Shown piece after piece: positions 30,855 to 39,467 of a stretch of DNA of 64,000 bases. The stretch is from Saccharothrix longispora (GTDB taxonomy: Bacteria; Actinomycetota; Actinomycetes; Mycobacteriales; Pseudonocardiaceae), in NCBI RefSeq assembly GCF_030852425.1, contig NZ_NSDM01000013.1, forward strand, positions 1 through 64,000. Reading direction: 5' to 3'. Under the pieces are notes generated by a model. That model did no database searches. It worked only from the letters and a program-made list of their open reading frames with translations, and was not told the DNA's origin. The position numbers and the translations under genes were made by a program. Within the stretch, counting starts at the first letter, position 1. Each line of letters starts with the position of its first letter.

Positions 30855-31703
30855 TCAGCGGGAGAGGGCGGTTCGGACGGCGGAGGCGAAGCGGAGCGGG
30901 GCGGTGGGGTCGTTCTGGCGGAAGCCCAGCGAGGGTTCGACCAGTTCCAGCTCCATCAGCACCGGGGAGCCGGTCGCGTCGGGGACCAGGTCCACGCGGG
31001 CGTAGAGCAGCTCGTGGCGGGGCACGGAGAGCAGGGCCGACGCGGCGTCCAGGACGTCCTCGGCCACGCGGCGCTGGGCCGGGGTGGGGGTGGCGCCGGA
31101 GAGGCGTTCCAGGACGTAGAGGCCGGACTCGTCGTACTCGGCGTCCGGGGTGAGCATCGCGCCCTTGGCGAAGGCGTGCGAGTACTGGCCGCCCAGGAAC
31201 ACCACGGCGGTCTCGCCCAGGGAGTCCACCCGGGACTGGTACGGCTGCACGAGCGCCGGGCCGTCGAGGGACGCCAGGTGTCGCGCCGCCGTCCCGTGGT
31301 CGCCCGCCGCCACGCGCAGCACGCCCCGGGAGCCCGCGCCGACCGCGGGCTTGACGACGAACTCGCCGTCGGGCCAGTCGGTGAACCCGGGGGTGGCCAA
31401 CGCGGTCGGCACGATCGGGACGCCGGCCCGCGCGAGGTCCACCAGGTACGCCTTGTCCGTGTTCCACCGCACGACGGAGGCCGGGTTCACGAGGCGGGGT
31501 TGCGCGTCGCACCACGCCAGGAACTCGGGCAGCCGCTCGGGGTAGTCCCAGGTGGACCGCAGCACGACGAGGTCCGCGTCGAGCGGCGTGCCCCACTCGG
31601 CCCACGCGGCGTGCACGCCGACGTCGGCGAGGGCGTCGATCAGCGCCGCGTCGTCGCCGTCGCCCTCCGGCAGGGACGCGCAGGTGGCGAAGAGGACCTT
31701 CAC
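30855..31703 (-). CDS. ATP-grasp domain protein
   Basis: 282-residue ATP-grasp enzyme related to RimK/glutathione-synthetase-like ligases. It would join a carboxylate to an amine or thiol with ATP. Visible are a Rossmann-like N-terminus, the VLRSTWDYPERLPEFLAW segment, the ATP-binding VVKPAVGAGSRGV (about 118-130) and a metal-binding MELELVEPSLGF near the end. GTG 31703 overlaps the upstream small gene by 4 bases. It converges with the symporter, only 10 bases apart. The substrate is unknown. Confidence 0.82.
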   Translation of the reverse strand: MKVLFATCASLPEGDGDDAALIDALADVGVHAAWAEWGTPLDADLVVLRSTWDYPERLPEFLAWCDAQPRLVNPASVVRWNTDKAYLVDLARAGVPIVPTALATPGFTDWPDGEFVVKPAVGAGSRGVLRVAAGDHGTAARHLASLDGPALVQPYQSRVDSLGETAVVFLGGQYSHAFAKGAMLTPDAEYDESGLYVLERLSGATPTPAQRRVAEDVLDAASALLSVPRHELLYARVDLVPDATGSPVLMELELVEPSLGFRQNDPTAPLRFASAVRTALSR

Positions 31704-32029
31704 CGGCCGGCCATCTTCCGCCGGTGGGCCGGGCCGATCTTCACCGCGGCCGTGGTCTCGCGGTCCCACTCGTGCTTCTCCACGTCGGCCGCCGCCTCGA
31801 CGACGGCCTCGGCCGTCGCCACGTCCGGCAGCACGACGTCGCCCATCGCGCCGTCGTCGCCCACGAGCACGATCCGCGCGCCGGCGCGGCCGACGTTCTC
31901 CACGACGGCGCGCACGGGCTTGCCGTGCGCGGCCACGAAAGCGGACGCGGTCTTCACACCGCGCTCGACCTTCCGGGGGTCGACCTTCCTGTCCTCGCCC
32001 TTGTCCTCAGCACCCTTGTCCTCAGCCAC
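31700..32029 (-). CDS. Small hypothetical protein coupled to the ATP-grasp gene
   Basis: 109 residues, not recognised. The first 25 residues are charged (MAEDKGAEDKGEDRKVDPRK), then an alpha/beta core follows (AVVENVGRAGARIVLVGDDG). It overlaps the ATP-grasp gene by 4 bases and is its likely functional partner. GTG 32029 has a -10 TAGTCT 6 bases upstream and no ribosome site, so translation is probably leaderless. Confidence 0.68.
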   Translation of the reverse strand: MAEDKGAEDKGEDRKVDPRKVERGVKTASAFVAAHGKPVRAVVENVGRAGARIVLVGDDGAMGDVVLPDVATAEAVVEAAADVEKHEWDRETTAAVKIGPAHRRKMAGR

Positions 32030-32035
32030 CCGCCC

Positions 32036-32041
32036 AGACTA
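32036..32041 (-). promoter_or_regulatory. -10 element for the small protein/ATP-grasp operon
   Basis: TAGTCT on the minus strand, 6 bases before GTG 32029. It is back to back with the duplicated rightward elements at 32053 and 32154. Confidence 0.45.
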
Positions 32042-32050
32042 GAACCTGCC

Positions 32051-32171
32051 GGTAACTTCCGTGCCGTGAGCGGCCTCACCCGGCCGGGGACGAACGTCAA
32101 CGGGCAAAGCCGAACGGGCACCGCGCCGCCGCCCGAACCGACTGACCTGCGGGTAACTTGCGTGGTCGTGA
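32051..32171 (+). repeat. Duplicated promoter-start element
   Basis: Two near-identical copies (32051-32069 and 32152-32171) each read GGTAACTTnCGTG followed by a GTGA. Each places -10 TAACTT 7 to 8 bases before an in-frame GTG (32066 and 32168) of the same DUF885 gene. They lie 101 bases apart. Confidence 0.6.
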
Positions 32172-33763
32172 CCGAAACCACGAGCCTCGACCAGCTGGTC
32201 GCGCAGTTCCTGACCTGGCACTTCGACCACAACCCGGGGATCGCCGCGATGCTCGGCTCCCCGGCCCACGACCACACCCTCGGCGACTTCGGCGCCGCCG
32301 CGTTCGCCCGGCGGGACCGCGAGGCCGGCGCCTGGCTCGACCGGTTCGCCGCGGTGCGGACCGACGACCTGGAGGGCTCGGTGGACCGGGACCTCGTGAT
32401 CTCGGTGCTGCGCGGCCTGCGGGCGAGGGCGTCCTGGCCGGAGTGGCGGCGCGACCCGTCGGCCTACACCGGCGCCGTGTTGTTCCCGCTGTTCACGGCG
32501 TTCCTGCACCGGTTGCGGCCGGAGCCGGAGCTGGTGGCGAGCGTGGTCGGGCGGCTCGCCGAGGTGCCCTCGGTGCTGGCCGCGTGCCGCGCGAACCTGG
32601 ACCCGGGGCTGGCGTCGGCGAAGATCGTGCGCCGGGGCGCGGCGCAGGCCAGGACGGGCCGGGCGTTCCTCACCGGCACGCTGCCCGCCGAGGTGTCCGA
32701 CCCGGCGCTGCGGGCGGAGTTGGCCGAGGCCGCCGAACCGGCCGCGCGCGCGTTCGACGAGCTGGCCGCGTTCCTCGACGAGTTCGAGACCCGGGCGGCC
32801 GGCGACTGGCGGATGGGCGAGGAGCTGTACTCGCGGTTGCTGGTCGACCAGGAGGTGCTGGGCTACGGCGCGGCGGAGCTGCACGAGCGCGGCAAGGCGG
32901 CGTACGCGGAGCTGGAAGCGGAGATGCGCGAGCTGGCGGGCCAGGACGACTGGCACGCGGTGATGCTGTCGCTCCAGGACGACTACCCGCCGACGCCGGA
33001 GGACATGCGCGCCGAGTACGAGGCGGAGACGCGGCGGGCGCGGGAGTTCCTGGCCGAGCACGGCCTGGTGACGCTGCCCGAGGGCGAGGACTGCCGGGTG
33101 GTGCCGTCGCCGACGTTCCAGCGGCCGGTGCTGTCGGTCGCCTCGTACATGTCGCCGCCGCCGCTGACCGACCGGCGGACGGGGCACTTCTTCGTGCCGT
33201 TCCCGCCGGACGGGTTCACCGCCGAGCAGACCGCGCAGCGGCTGCGCACGAACTCGCGGGCGCAGATGGCCTCGATCGCGGTGCACGAGGCGTACCCGGG
33301 CCACCACTGGCACCTGTCGTGGCTGGCCGCGCAGGACCGGCCGGTGCGCAAGGTGTTCCGCACGCCGTACTTCTCCGAGGGCTGGGCGCTGTACGCGGAG
33401 AAGCTGCTGCGCGAGCACGGCTACTTCACCACGCGCGAGAAGGAGCTGGCGCACGTCGAGGCGCGGCTGTTCCGGGCGGCCCGGATGATCGTGGACACCG
33501 CCCTGCACTGCGGCGACATGGGCGTCGAGGAGGCCGAGCACTTCATGACGACGAAGGCGTCGCTGACGCCCGGCACGGCCGCGGGCGAGGTGACGAGGTA
33601 CTGCGCGTGGCCGACGCAGGCCCCGTCCTACCTGACGGGAGCGCTGGAGATCGACCGCATCCGCGGGGAGTACACGGGCTCGCTGCGCGACTTCCACGAC
33701 ACGTTGGCCGGTTCCGGCGCGCTGCCGCTGGGACTGGCGCGCCGGGTCGCGCTCGGCGGGTGA
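32168..33763 (+). CDS. DUF885 protein, predicted zinc metallopeptidase
   Basis: 531-residue DUF885 protein, largely helical and soluble. It contains the zinc-type motif HEAYPGHH at 373-380, followed about 25 residues later by YFSEGWALYAE that would give the third ligand; this pattern is like gluzincin carboxypeptidases. No signal peptide is visible. GTG 32168 is preferred (TAACTT 8 bases upstream, leaderless); the in-frame GTG 32066 would add 34 Pro/Thr/Arg-rich residues. It is followed 29 bases later by the quinone oxidoreductase gene. Peptide substrate unknown. Confidence 0.85.
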   Translation: MTETTSLDQLVAQFLTWHFDHNPGIAAMLGSPAHDHTLGDFGAAAFARRDREAGAWLDRFAAVRTDDLEGSVDRDLVISVLRGLRARASWPEWRRDPSAYTGAVLFPLFTAFLHRLRPEPELVASVVGRLAEVPSVLAACRANLDPGLASAKIVRRGAAQARTGRAFLTGTLPAEVSDPALRAELAEAAEPAARAFDELAAFLDEFETRAAGDWRMGEELYSRLLVDQEVLGYGAAELHERGKAAYAELEAEMRELAGQDDWHAVMLSLQDDYPPTPEDMRAEYEAETRRAREFLAEHGLVTLPEGEDCRVVPSPTFQRPVLSVASYMSPPPLTDRRTGHFFVPFPPDGFTAEQTAQRLRTNSRAQMASIAVHEAYPGHHWHLSWLAAQDRPVRKVFRTPYFSEGWALYAEKLLREHGYFTTREKELAHVEARLFRAARMIVDTALHCGDMGVEEAEHFMTTKASLTPGTAAGEVTRYCAWPTQAPSYLTGALEIDRIRGEYTGSLRDFHDTLAGSGALPLGLARRVALGG

Positions 33764-33792
33764 CGGATCAGGACACGCACGGAGGAGCGGTT

Positions 33793-34767
33793 ATGCCCAA
33801 GGCTGTGGTGGTGCGCGCGACCGGTGGCCCGGAAGCGCTGGAGTTCACCGACGTGGAGGCGGAGTCACCCGGCGCGGGCGAGCTGCTGGTGGACGTGGCG
33901 GCCGCCGGGGTGAACTTCATCGACTGCTACCACCGCGAGGGCCGCTACCCGCTGCCGCTGCCGTTCGGCATCGGCCTGGAGGGCACCGGTCGGGTGAGCG
34001 CGGTCGGCCCGGACGTGTCCGGGTTCGCGGTGGGTGACCGGGTGGCCTGGGCGCAGGCCCTGGGCAGCTACGCCGAGCAGGCCGTCGTGCCCGCCGCGGG
34101 CGCGGTGCCGGTGCCCGACGGGGTGGACGACGACACGGCGGGCGCGCTGCTGCTCCAGGGGCTCACCGCGCACTACCTGGTCGTGTCCACCTACCCCGTC
34201 CAGCGGGGTGACGTGGTGCTCGTGCACGCCGCCGCGGGCGGGGTGGGGCTGCTGCTCGTGCAGTTGGCGAAGGCGCGCGGCGCGCGGGTGGTCGGCACGG
34301 TGTCCACGCCGGAGAAGGAGGCGCTGGCGCGCGGCGCGGGCGCCGACGAGGTGATCCGGTACGACGAGGTCGCGGACTTCGCGCCGGTGGTGCGGGAGCT
34401 GACCGGCGGGGTGGGCGTGGCGGCGGTGTACGACGGGGTCGGCCGCACCACGTTCGACGGCAGCCTGGCGAGCCTGCGGCCGCGGGGCGTGCTGGCGCTG
34501 TTCGGCGGGGCCGGCGGCGCGGTGCCGCCGTTCGACCCGCAGCGGCTCAACGAGGCGGGTTCGGTGTTCCTGACCCGGCCGTCGCTGGGCGCGCACGTGG
34601 CGACGCGCGAGGAGCTGGAGTGGCGCGCGGGCGAGCTGTTCGCCGCCGTCGCGGACGGGTCGCTGCGGGTGCGGGTCGGCGGGCGTTACCCGCTGGCCGA
34701 GGCGCGGCGGGCGCACGAGGACCTGGAGGGCCGCCGCACGACGGGCAAGCTGCTGCTCGTGCCCTGA
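33793..34767 (+). CDS. NADPH:quinone oxidoreductase (Qor-type MDR)
   Basis: 324-residue zinc-free medium-chain reductase of the QOR family. The N-terminal GroES-like domain includes GVNFIDCYHREGRYPLPLPF, and the NADPH-binding Rossmann fold has HAAAGGVGLLLVQLAKA near 150. GGAGGAG lies 5 bases before the ATG. Its position between ctaB and ctaA corresponds to the qor gene of the mycobacterial order. It reduces small quinones in known members. Confidence 0.9.
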   Translation: MPKAVVVRATGGPEALEFTDVEAESPGAGELLVDVAAAGVNFIDCYHREGRYPLPLPFGIGLEGTGRVSAVGPDVSGFAVGDRVAWAQALGSYAEQAVVPAAGAVPVPDGVDDDTAGALLLQGLTAHYLVVSTYPVQRGDVVLVHAAAGGVGLLLVQLAKARGARVVGTVSTPEKEALARGAGADEVIRYDEVADFAPVVRELTGGVGVAAVYDGVGRTTFDGSLASLRPRGVLALFGGAGGAVPPFDPQRLNEAGSVFLTRPSLGAHVATREELEWRAGELFAAVADGSLRVRVGGRYPLAEARRAHEDLEGRRTTGKLLLVP

Positions 34768-34800
34768 GCACGGGCGTCCGGGGCGGGGTCCCGGGAGCGG

Positions 34801-34833
34801 CGAGGGGGCCCGCACGTCGGCGGGCCCCCCTCG
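34801..34833. terminator. Bidirectional hairpin terminator
   Basis: Stem CGAGGGGGCCCGC / GCGGGCCCCCCTCG, 12 to 13 bases with one bulged C and a six-base loop, between the converging quinone reductase and FKBP genes. Confidence 0.72.
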
Positions 34834-34850
34834 CGCGCGGTGGTGCGGGA

Positions 34851-35444
34851 TCAGCCCTCGACCTTGACGGCGTCCACGACGAAGATCAGCGTCTCGCCGG
34901 GCTGGATGTCGCCCTTGCCGTTGGGGTAGCCCTTGTCCGACGGCACGACGAGCAGGCGCCGGCCGCCCTCCTTCAGGCCGATGAGGCCCTCGTTCCAGCC
35001 CTGGATGACACTGGCCTGGCCGATGTTGGTCAGCTCGAACGGCTGGCCGTTGTCCCACGACGCCTCGCGCGTGCGCTGGTCGCGGAAGGTGGCCAGCACG
35101 TAGTGCAGCGACGCGGTGGAGCCCTGCTTGATCTCCGGGCCGGTGCCCTCGGTGATGTCCTCGACGAGCAGCCCGTCCTGCGGGGTGCAGCCGGTGGGGA
35201 CGGTGATGGCCGGCTTCTCGCCGGGCGCGCCGGTCACCACGTACTGGGCGACCTCGCACGGCGGGCCGCTGGGCTCGGGCAGGTCGGCCTCGCTCGCCCT
35301 GGTCGGGTCGGCCTGCTGCTGGGCCGTGGCGCTCGGGGTGTTGGTCAGGGTGGACGGCCGGTCGCTCGCCGTGCACGCGGTCAGCGCCAGACCGGCGGAC
35401 AACAGGGAGACGATGGCCAGGGCCGTACGGCCGACAGTACGCAT
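34851..35444 (-). CDS. Lipoprotein FKBP-type peptidyl-prolyl isomerase
   Basis: 197-residue secreted lipoprotein. The signal peptide ends in a lipobox LTAC with C24 as the lipidated residue. A Thr/Ser/Gln/Ala-rich spacer follows, then an FKBP domain (about 95-197) with ASLHYVLATF, VIQGWNEGLIGLKEGGRRLLVVP and a C-terminal GETLIFVVDAVKV strand. It would help fold proteins outside the membrane. A possible -10 TAACAT lies 8 bases before the ATG. Monocistronic. Confidence 0.9.
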   Translation of the reverse strand: MRTVGRTALAIVSLLSAGLALTACTASDRPSTLTNTPSATAQQQADPTRASEADLPEPSGPPCEVAQYVVTGAPGEKPAITVPTGCTPQDGLLVEDITEGTGPEIKQGSTASLHYVLATFRDQRTREASWDNGQPFELTNIGQASVIQGWNEGLIGLKEGGRRLLVVPSDKGYPNGKGDIQPGETLIFVVDAVKVEG

Positions 35445-35584
35445 GGTTGCCGATGTTATGGGTCGACCCCGGGCGACCCACGGCAGGCCCCACCGGCAGG
35501 CCCAACGCCGGTCACCGTGCGCTGTCGTCGATCTACGAAATTATCCGCAAATGTGCCACTAACTACCGCTTCCGCCGTTGCCTA

Positions 35585-35609
35585 CGCGCGCGTACAGTAA
35601 CTGCGCGCA
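35585..35609. promoter_or_regulatory. Inverted repeat upstream of the three-gene cassette
   Basis: The centre CAGT-A-ACTG (35595-35603) is a perfect palindrome, flanked by GCGCG and CGCGC arms. It lies about 60 bases before the GTG of the cassette's first gene in a relatively AT-rich intergenic region (35445-35666). It could be an operator; the regulator is unknown. Confidence 0.4.
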
Positions 35610-35666
35610 CTTGATCGGATACCGAGGGCATTCGGCCGTTCAGGTGGAAGCCAAGGAGGTGACATC

Positions 35667-36674
35667 GTGTCCGCGGAGCCGCGGGGCGTCCGCAGCAACC
35701 TGTTACAGGAATTGTTCTGGACCCGTACGGGCTTGCTCCTGCTGACCCTCGTCGTGACTTCCGGTATCTGCCTGACCATTTCCAGCGCGATGGATCAAGG
35801 TGTGGCCCGGACGCTCGTCACCGCGCTGGGCACCGGCACCATGGTGTCCGCGGTGGTCGGGTTCGGGCAGACGCTCATCACCAGCTCCGCGACGCAGCGC
35901 GCCCTCGTGGCGCCGGTCGTCGAGGAGAGCCGGAAGGCGCTGCGCGAGCTGACCGCCGAGTACCGCGCGCTCGACCGCGAGTTCTTCCCCAGCCACGTGT
36001 TCGAGCCGACGGCGAGGCCCGACCCGGCGTTCAACCAGGTCATGATGCAGGACCTGGAGCGGACCCGGCTGTACGTGTTCCGCGGCTTCGCGGGTCGCTA
36101 CGCGGCCTGCCGGCTGCTGCTGTCGCAGACGGAGTGCGAGCTCAAGGCCGTCCTGGCCGATCCACGGGACGGCGACGCGATCAGCGGGCGCGCCCGCTAC
36201 CTGCTGCGGCACGAGGGCGCGGACGGCGACTACGACACGATCGTGGCCCGGTTGCGCGAGCAGATCCACGTCGGCCTGGTGGGCCTGTTCCTGGCCCGCG
36301 GGCGCTGCTCGAACATCGACCTGACGATCGTGTCGGACCCGCCGCTGGACCGGCTGGAGCTGTTCGACGACAGCGCCTGGCTGACCCTGTACAGCAACAC
36401 CAGCGCGGGCGTGGTGCGCCTCTACCCGCGTACGCTGCGGTTCACCGAGGGGTCGTTCGTCTACGGGATGGAACGCACCGAGTTCCTGCGCATCAGCAAT
36501 TCCAAGGCAGGGCTCCACATCTCCATCACCCCGGGCACCAGCCGGTTCGACTTCCTCGCCCTGTTCGAGAAGATCACCGGGACTCCGCTCACCGACGACG
36601 GGTTCCGAGAGCTGGAGGAGAAGTTCCACCGGTTCCGCAAAGAATTCTCCGCGTCCGCTCAGTTGGGGAGCTGA
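35667..36674 (+). CDS. Uncharacterised two-helix membrane protein
   Basis: 335 residues, not recognised. Two membrane helices near the N-terminus (about 18-40 and 47-70) are followed by a cytoplasmic domain of about 260 residues. That domain alternates strands and helices (for example DLERTRLYVFRGFAGRYAACRL and IDLTIVSDPPLDRLELF) and vaguely recalls degenerate phospholipase-D-like folds, but no catalytic HKD motif is present. GTG 35667 has an excellent AAGGAGGTG ribosome site. The next gene starts 6 bases after its stop. It may be the membrane sensor or anchor of a small system with the following cupin and HD proteins. Confidence 0.75.
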   Translation: MSAEPRGVRSNLLQELFWTRTGLLLLTLVVTSGICLTISSAMDQGVARTLVTALGTGTMVSAVVGFGQTLITSSATQRALVAPVVEESRKALRELTAEYRALDREFFPSHVFEPTARPDPAFNQVMMQDLERTRLYVFRGFAGRYAACRLLLSQTECELKAVLADPRDGDAISGRARYLLRHEGADGDYDTIVARLREQIHVGLVGLFLARGRCSNIDLTIVSDPPLDRLELFDDSAWLTLYSNTSAGVVRLYPRTLRFTEGSFVYGMERTEFLRISNSKAGLHISITPGTSRFDFLALFEKITGTPLTDDGFRELEEKFHRFRKEFSASAQLGS

Positions 36675-36680
36675 TAAGTC

Positions 36681-37328
36681 GTGCCGACCGAGTCCACCGG
36701 GTTCTCCGCCCTCGCGGAACTCGCCACGCTCATCTCCGTGGCCGACCTCCCTGTCGTCGACCACTGGGGACACGTCGAGAGGCGTTTCCGGGAGTGGGCG
36801 GACCGCCCCGGGCTGCGGGAGGGGTTGCGCGGGCACCTGCGCGCCCTCTCACCGCAGGACGAGATGCGGGTGGTGGCCAGATCGCGCGAGACCACGACCC
36901 ACTTCGCGTGGTGCCTGCGCGACGAGCCGGCCGAGCCCTTCACGTTCTGGCTGCACGAGTACAAGCCGCAGTGCGACTGGCGGCCGGGCTACGCCGACTC
37001 GATCCACAACCACCGCTACCACTTCTGCACCACCATCCTGCAAGGCTCCTACCTGCACGAGCGCTTCGACGCCGAGGTGGCCCACGACGACCGGGCGATC
37101 CTGGCGACCACGCTGCTGCGCAGCGCCCAGGCGGTGGAGGGCAACTCGGGCACGATGCTCGCGCACGAGTTCCACCGCATCCCGAAGGCCGCCGACGACA
37201 CCTTGACGTTCCTGGTCAAGTCGCGCGCGGTGCGCCCGTGGAGCCTCAGCTACGACCCGGACACCCGCACGAGCCACCGCCACGTGCCGGTCGAGTCGAG
37301 GTTGGAGGTGCTGACGCAGAGTCTTTAG
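36681..37328 (+). CDS. Cupin-like protein
   Basis: 215-residue soluble protein with a probable cupin beta-barrel in its C-terminal half. Possible metal ligands are H109, H111 and H114 in SIHNHRYHF and H162/H165 in AHEFHRI; GSYLHERF between them fits the first cupin motif. The pattern resembles cysteine-dioxygenase-type cupins, but I do not assign a reaction. The N-terminal 100 residues are helical. It begins 6 bases after the membrane protein and is surely co-transcribed with it. Confidence 0.72.
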   Translation: MPTESTGFSALAELATLISVADLPVVDHWGHVERRFREWADRPGLREGLRGHLRALSPQDEMRVVARSRETTTHFAWCLRDEPAEPFTFWLHEYKPQCDWRPGYADSIHNHRYHFCTTILQGSYLHERFDAEVAHDDRAILATTLLRSAQAVEGNSGTMLAHEFHRIPKAADDTLTFLVKSRAVRPWSLSYDPDTRTSHRHVPVESRLEVLTQSL

Positions 37329-37386
37329 GCCCCATCGCGGTCCTGCGCGCGCTTACCATCGGCCCACCCGACACGGGAGGGGCCCG

Positions 37387-38049
37387 ATGAGCACTGCCAC
37401 GACGAACGGCGCCGCGACGGTCGCGACGAGGTCGATCACCGAGGTCGAGCGCGAGGTGTGGCGCCTGTGCCACGACCTGGCCGCCCGCCTCCAGTTCCAC
37501 GGCTGGCACCACGTCAGCTTCGTGCGTGACAAGGCCGTCCACTTCGCCCGGCGCAACGGCTCCGACGTCGCGCTGGTCGAGGCGGCCGCCCTGGTCCACG
37601 ACGTGAACTACATGGTCCGGCGCAACTCGCTGCCCGTGGACGGGCGCAACCTGCGCCTGGACATCCTGGCCCGCGCGGGCGTCCCGGACGACGTCGCGGC
37701 GCGCGTCGACGAGGTGGTCGAGGAGGCCGAGATGCGCACCCGCCACCGCGACATCTCGCCGGAGGCGCAGGCGCTGTCCGACGCGGACACCCTGTTCAAG
37801 GCCCTGCCGGTGACGCCGGTGGTGCTGGCCCCCAAGTACCTCGAGGAGAACGGGATCACGCTGCGCGAACTGGCGCACAAGATCGTCGGCGAGCAGCGGA
37901 ACAAGCACGACGCGGGGTACTACTTCTACGACCCGGAGGCGGCGGCGACCTACTCCCGGTGGGCGACGGCCAACCTGGAGCTGTGGTCGTGCATCGTGGA
38001 GTCGCTGGACGACCCCACGGTGAACGACCTGCTCACGGCCGTGTCCTGA
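37387..38049 (+). CDS. HD-domain phosphohydrolase-like protein
   Basis: 220-residue HD superfamily protein. Metal ligands are visible: H41/H42 in GWHHVSF, H71-D72 in LVHDVNY and a late Asp in LSDADTLFKAL (about 131-134). Such enzymes cleave phosphate esters or nucleotides, and a few are diiron oxygenases. GGGAGGGG precedes the ATG, and a possible -10 TACCAT (37354-37359) lies in the 58-base gap, so it may have its own promoter besides reading through from the cupin gene. Substrate unknown. Confidence 0.8.
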   Translation: MSTATTNGAATVATRSITEVEREVWRLCHDLAARLQFHGWHHVSFVRDKAVHFARRNGSDVALVEAAALVHDVNYMVRRNSLPVDGRNLRLDILARAGVPDDVAARVDEVVEEAEMRTRHRDISPEAQALSDADTLFKALPVTPVVLAPKYLEENGITLRELAHKIVGEQRNKHDAGYYFYDPEAAATYSRWATANLELWSCIVESLDDPTVNDLLTAVS

Positions 38050-38288
38050 GGCGTCAGTCGTCGGTCGCCCGCAGGTCGGTGGTGCGCTCCCGCCTCTTCG
38101 ACGGTCCCGACGGGCTCGACGAAGTCGCGCGGCACCGGCCTGCGCCCCTCTCCGGATCGACGGGGCGCGGGGGTCGGCGCGGGCACGCCGAACACGTTTG
38201 TCCGCAATCATGCGGAAAGGGGGTCACGTGGTGAGCACGGAACGTGACCGCGATCGACGCGGTTACCACGCCGGTGTGATCAGGGGGA

Positions 38289-39212
38289 TCAGAACGGCCA
38301 GCCGAGGACCGGCAGGCCGACCACCGCGTCCACGGCGAGGCCGCAGAACACGAGCATCAGGTACAGGTTCGACAGGTGGAAGAACTTCATCGTGTTCGTC
38401 GACCCGCCGCGCCGCACGACGCCGTGCAGGCGGTGCGCGAACACCGCGAACCACACGCCCGAGGCGGCGGCGACCGCGAGGTAGATCCACGACGTCACCG
38501 GAGCCAGCAGCAGGGTGCACACGACCGTGATCCACGAGTAGATGACGATCTGCCGGGTCACCTGCTGCGCCGTCGCCACCACCGGCAGCATCGGCACGCC
38601 CGCCCGCGCGTAGTCCTCCTTGAACTTCATCGCGAGCGCCCACGTGTGCGGGGGCGTCCAGAAGAAGATCACGCCGAACATCACCAGCGCGGGCCACGCC
38701 ACGGTGCCGGTCACCGCCGACCAGCCGATGATCACCGGCATGCAGCCGGCCATGCCGCCCCAGATGATGTTCTGGGAGGTCCGGCGCTTGAGCACCAGGG
38801 TGTAGACGAAGATGTAGAACAGGATCGTGGCCACCGCGAACACGGCGGACATCAGGTTCGTGGTCAACCACAGGAACCCGAACGACACGACGCCGAGCAC
38901 GATGCCGAAGACCAGCGCGTTGCGCGGCGGGATCGAGTCCTTCGCCAGCGGCCGGGCGCTGGTGCGCTTCATCACCGAGTCGATGTCGGCGTCCACGTAG
39001 CAGTTGAGCGCGTTCGCCGAACCCGCCGCCAGGGTGCCGCCGGCCAGGGTGCAGGCGATCAACCACAGCGGCGGCAGGCCGCGCTCGGCCAGCAGCATCG
39101 CCGGGATCGTGGTGATCAGGAGCAGTTCGATCACCCGGGGCTTGGTCAGCGCCACGTACGCACCGACGACCTGTCGGGGCGACCGCGCCGGGGCCTCGGT
39201 GACGGCACTCAT
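38289..39212 (-). CDS. ctaB: Protoheme IX farnesyltransferase (heme O synthase)
   Basis: 307-residue UbiA-type prenyltransferase with about nine helices that attaches farnesyl to heme B, giving heme O. The first Asp-rich motif is N-x-x-x-D-x-D-I-D ([17 protein letters not shown]), and [20 protein letters not shown] is the family signature. The ATG at 39212 has GAGGAG 9 bases upstream. Divergent from tkt across 255 bases, the arrangement seen in many actinomycetes. The product is used by CtaA at 23518. Confidence 0.93.
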   Translation of the reverse strand: MSAVTEAPARSPRQVVGAYVALTKPRVIELLLITTIPAMLLAERGLPPLWLIACTLAGGTLAAGSANALNCYVDADIDSVMKRTSARPLAKDSIPPRNALVFGIVLGVVSFGFLWLTTNLMSAVFAVATILFYIFVYTLVLKRRTSQNIIWGGMAGCMPVIIGWSAVTGTVAWPALVMFGVIFFWTPPHTWALAMKFKEDYARAGVPMLPVVATAQQVTRQIVIYSWITVVCTLLLAPVTSWIYLAVAAASGVWFAVFAHRLHGVVRRGGSTNTMKFFHLSNLYLMLVFCGLAVDAVVGLPVLGWPF

Positions 39213-39467
39213 GACAGGGCGCTCCTCGTCGGTCCGGGGGAATGAGCAGATCGTAACCGCGTGTTGGAGACGAAGCCCGTTCGGGTAGTCCCTGAACGCA
39301 CCAACCACGCTTGTGCGTACACCCACAGAGCGTGAGTCGCACGAGCGTCCGCTGTCCGGACTAGGCTGGCCGGTGGACCTTGGGAACCGCGGATCGGGCC
39401 TGACGGACACGATTAAGTTCACCGCCAGCCGTCAACCGCCGCCTACTGAGTTTGGAGCTGGAAGTCA
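39213..39467. promoter_or_regulatory. Divergent ctaB/tkt promoter region
   Basis: 255 bases between divergent genes. Leftward a -10 TACGAT (39255-39250) suits ctaB. Rightward, TAGGCT (39362-39367) and TTAAGT (39413-39418) are possible -10 elements for tkt, without clear -35 partners. Confidence 0.35.

Noticed and set aside
35667-36674. Phospholipase D activity for the membrane protein
   Set aside because: The fold impression is weak and no HxKxxxxD motif is present.
38054-38269. Possible 71-codon minus-strand gene between the HD gene and ctaB
   Set aside because: It has two cysteine clusters and ends neatly after the HD gene, but has no ribosome site and other frames there look equally good, so I did not annotate it.
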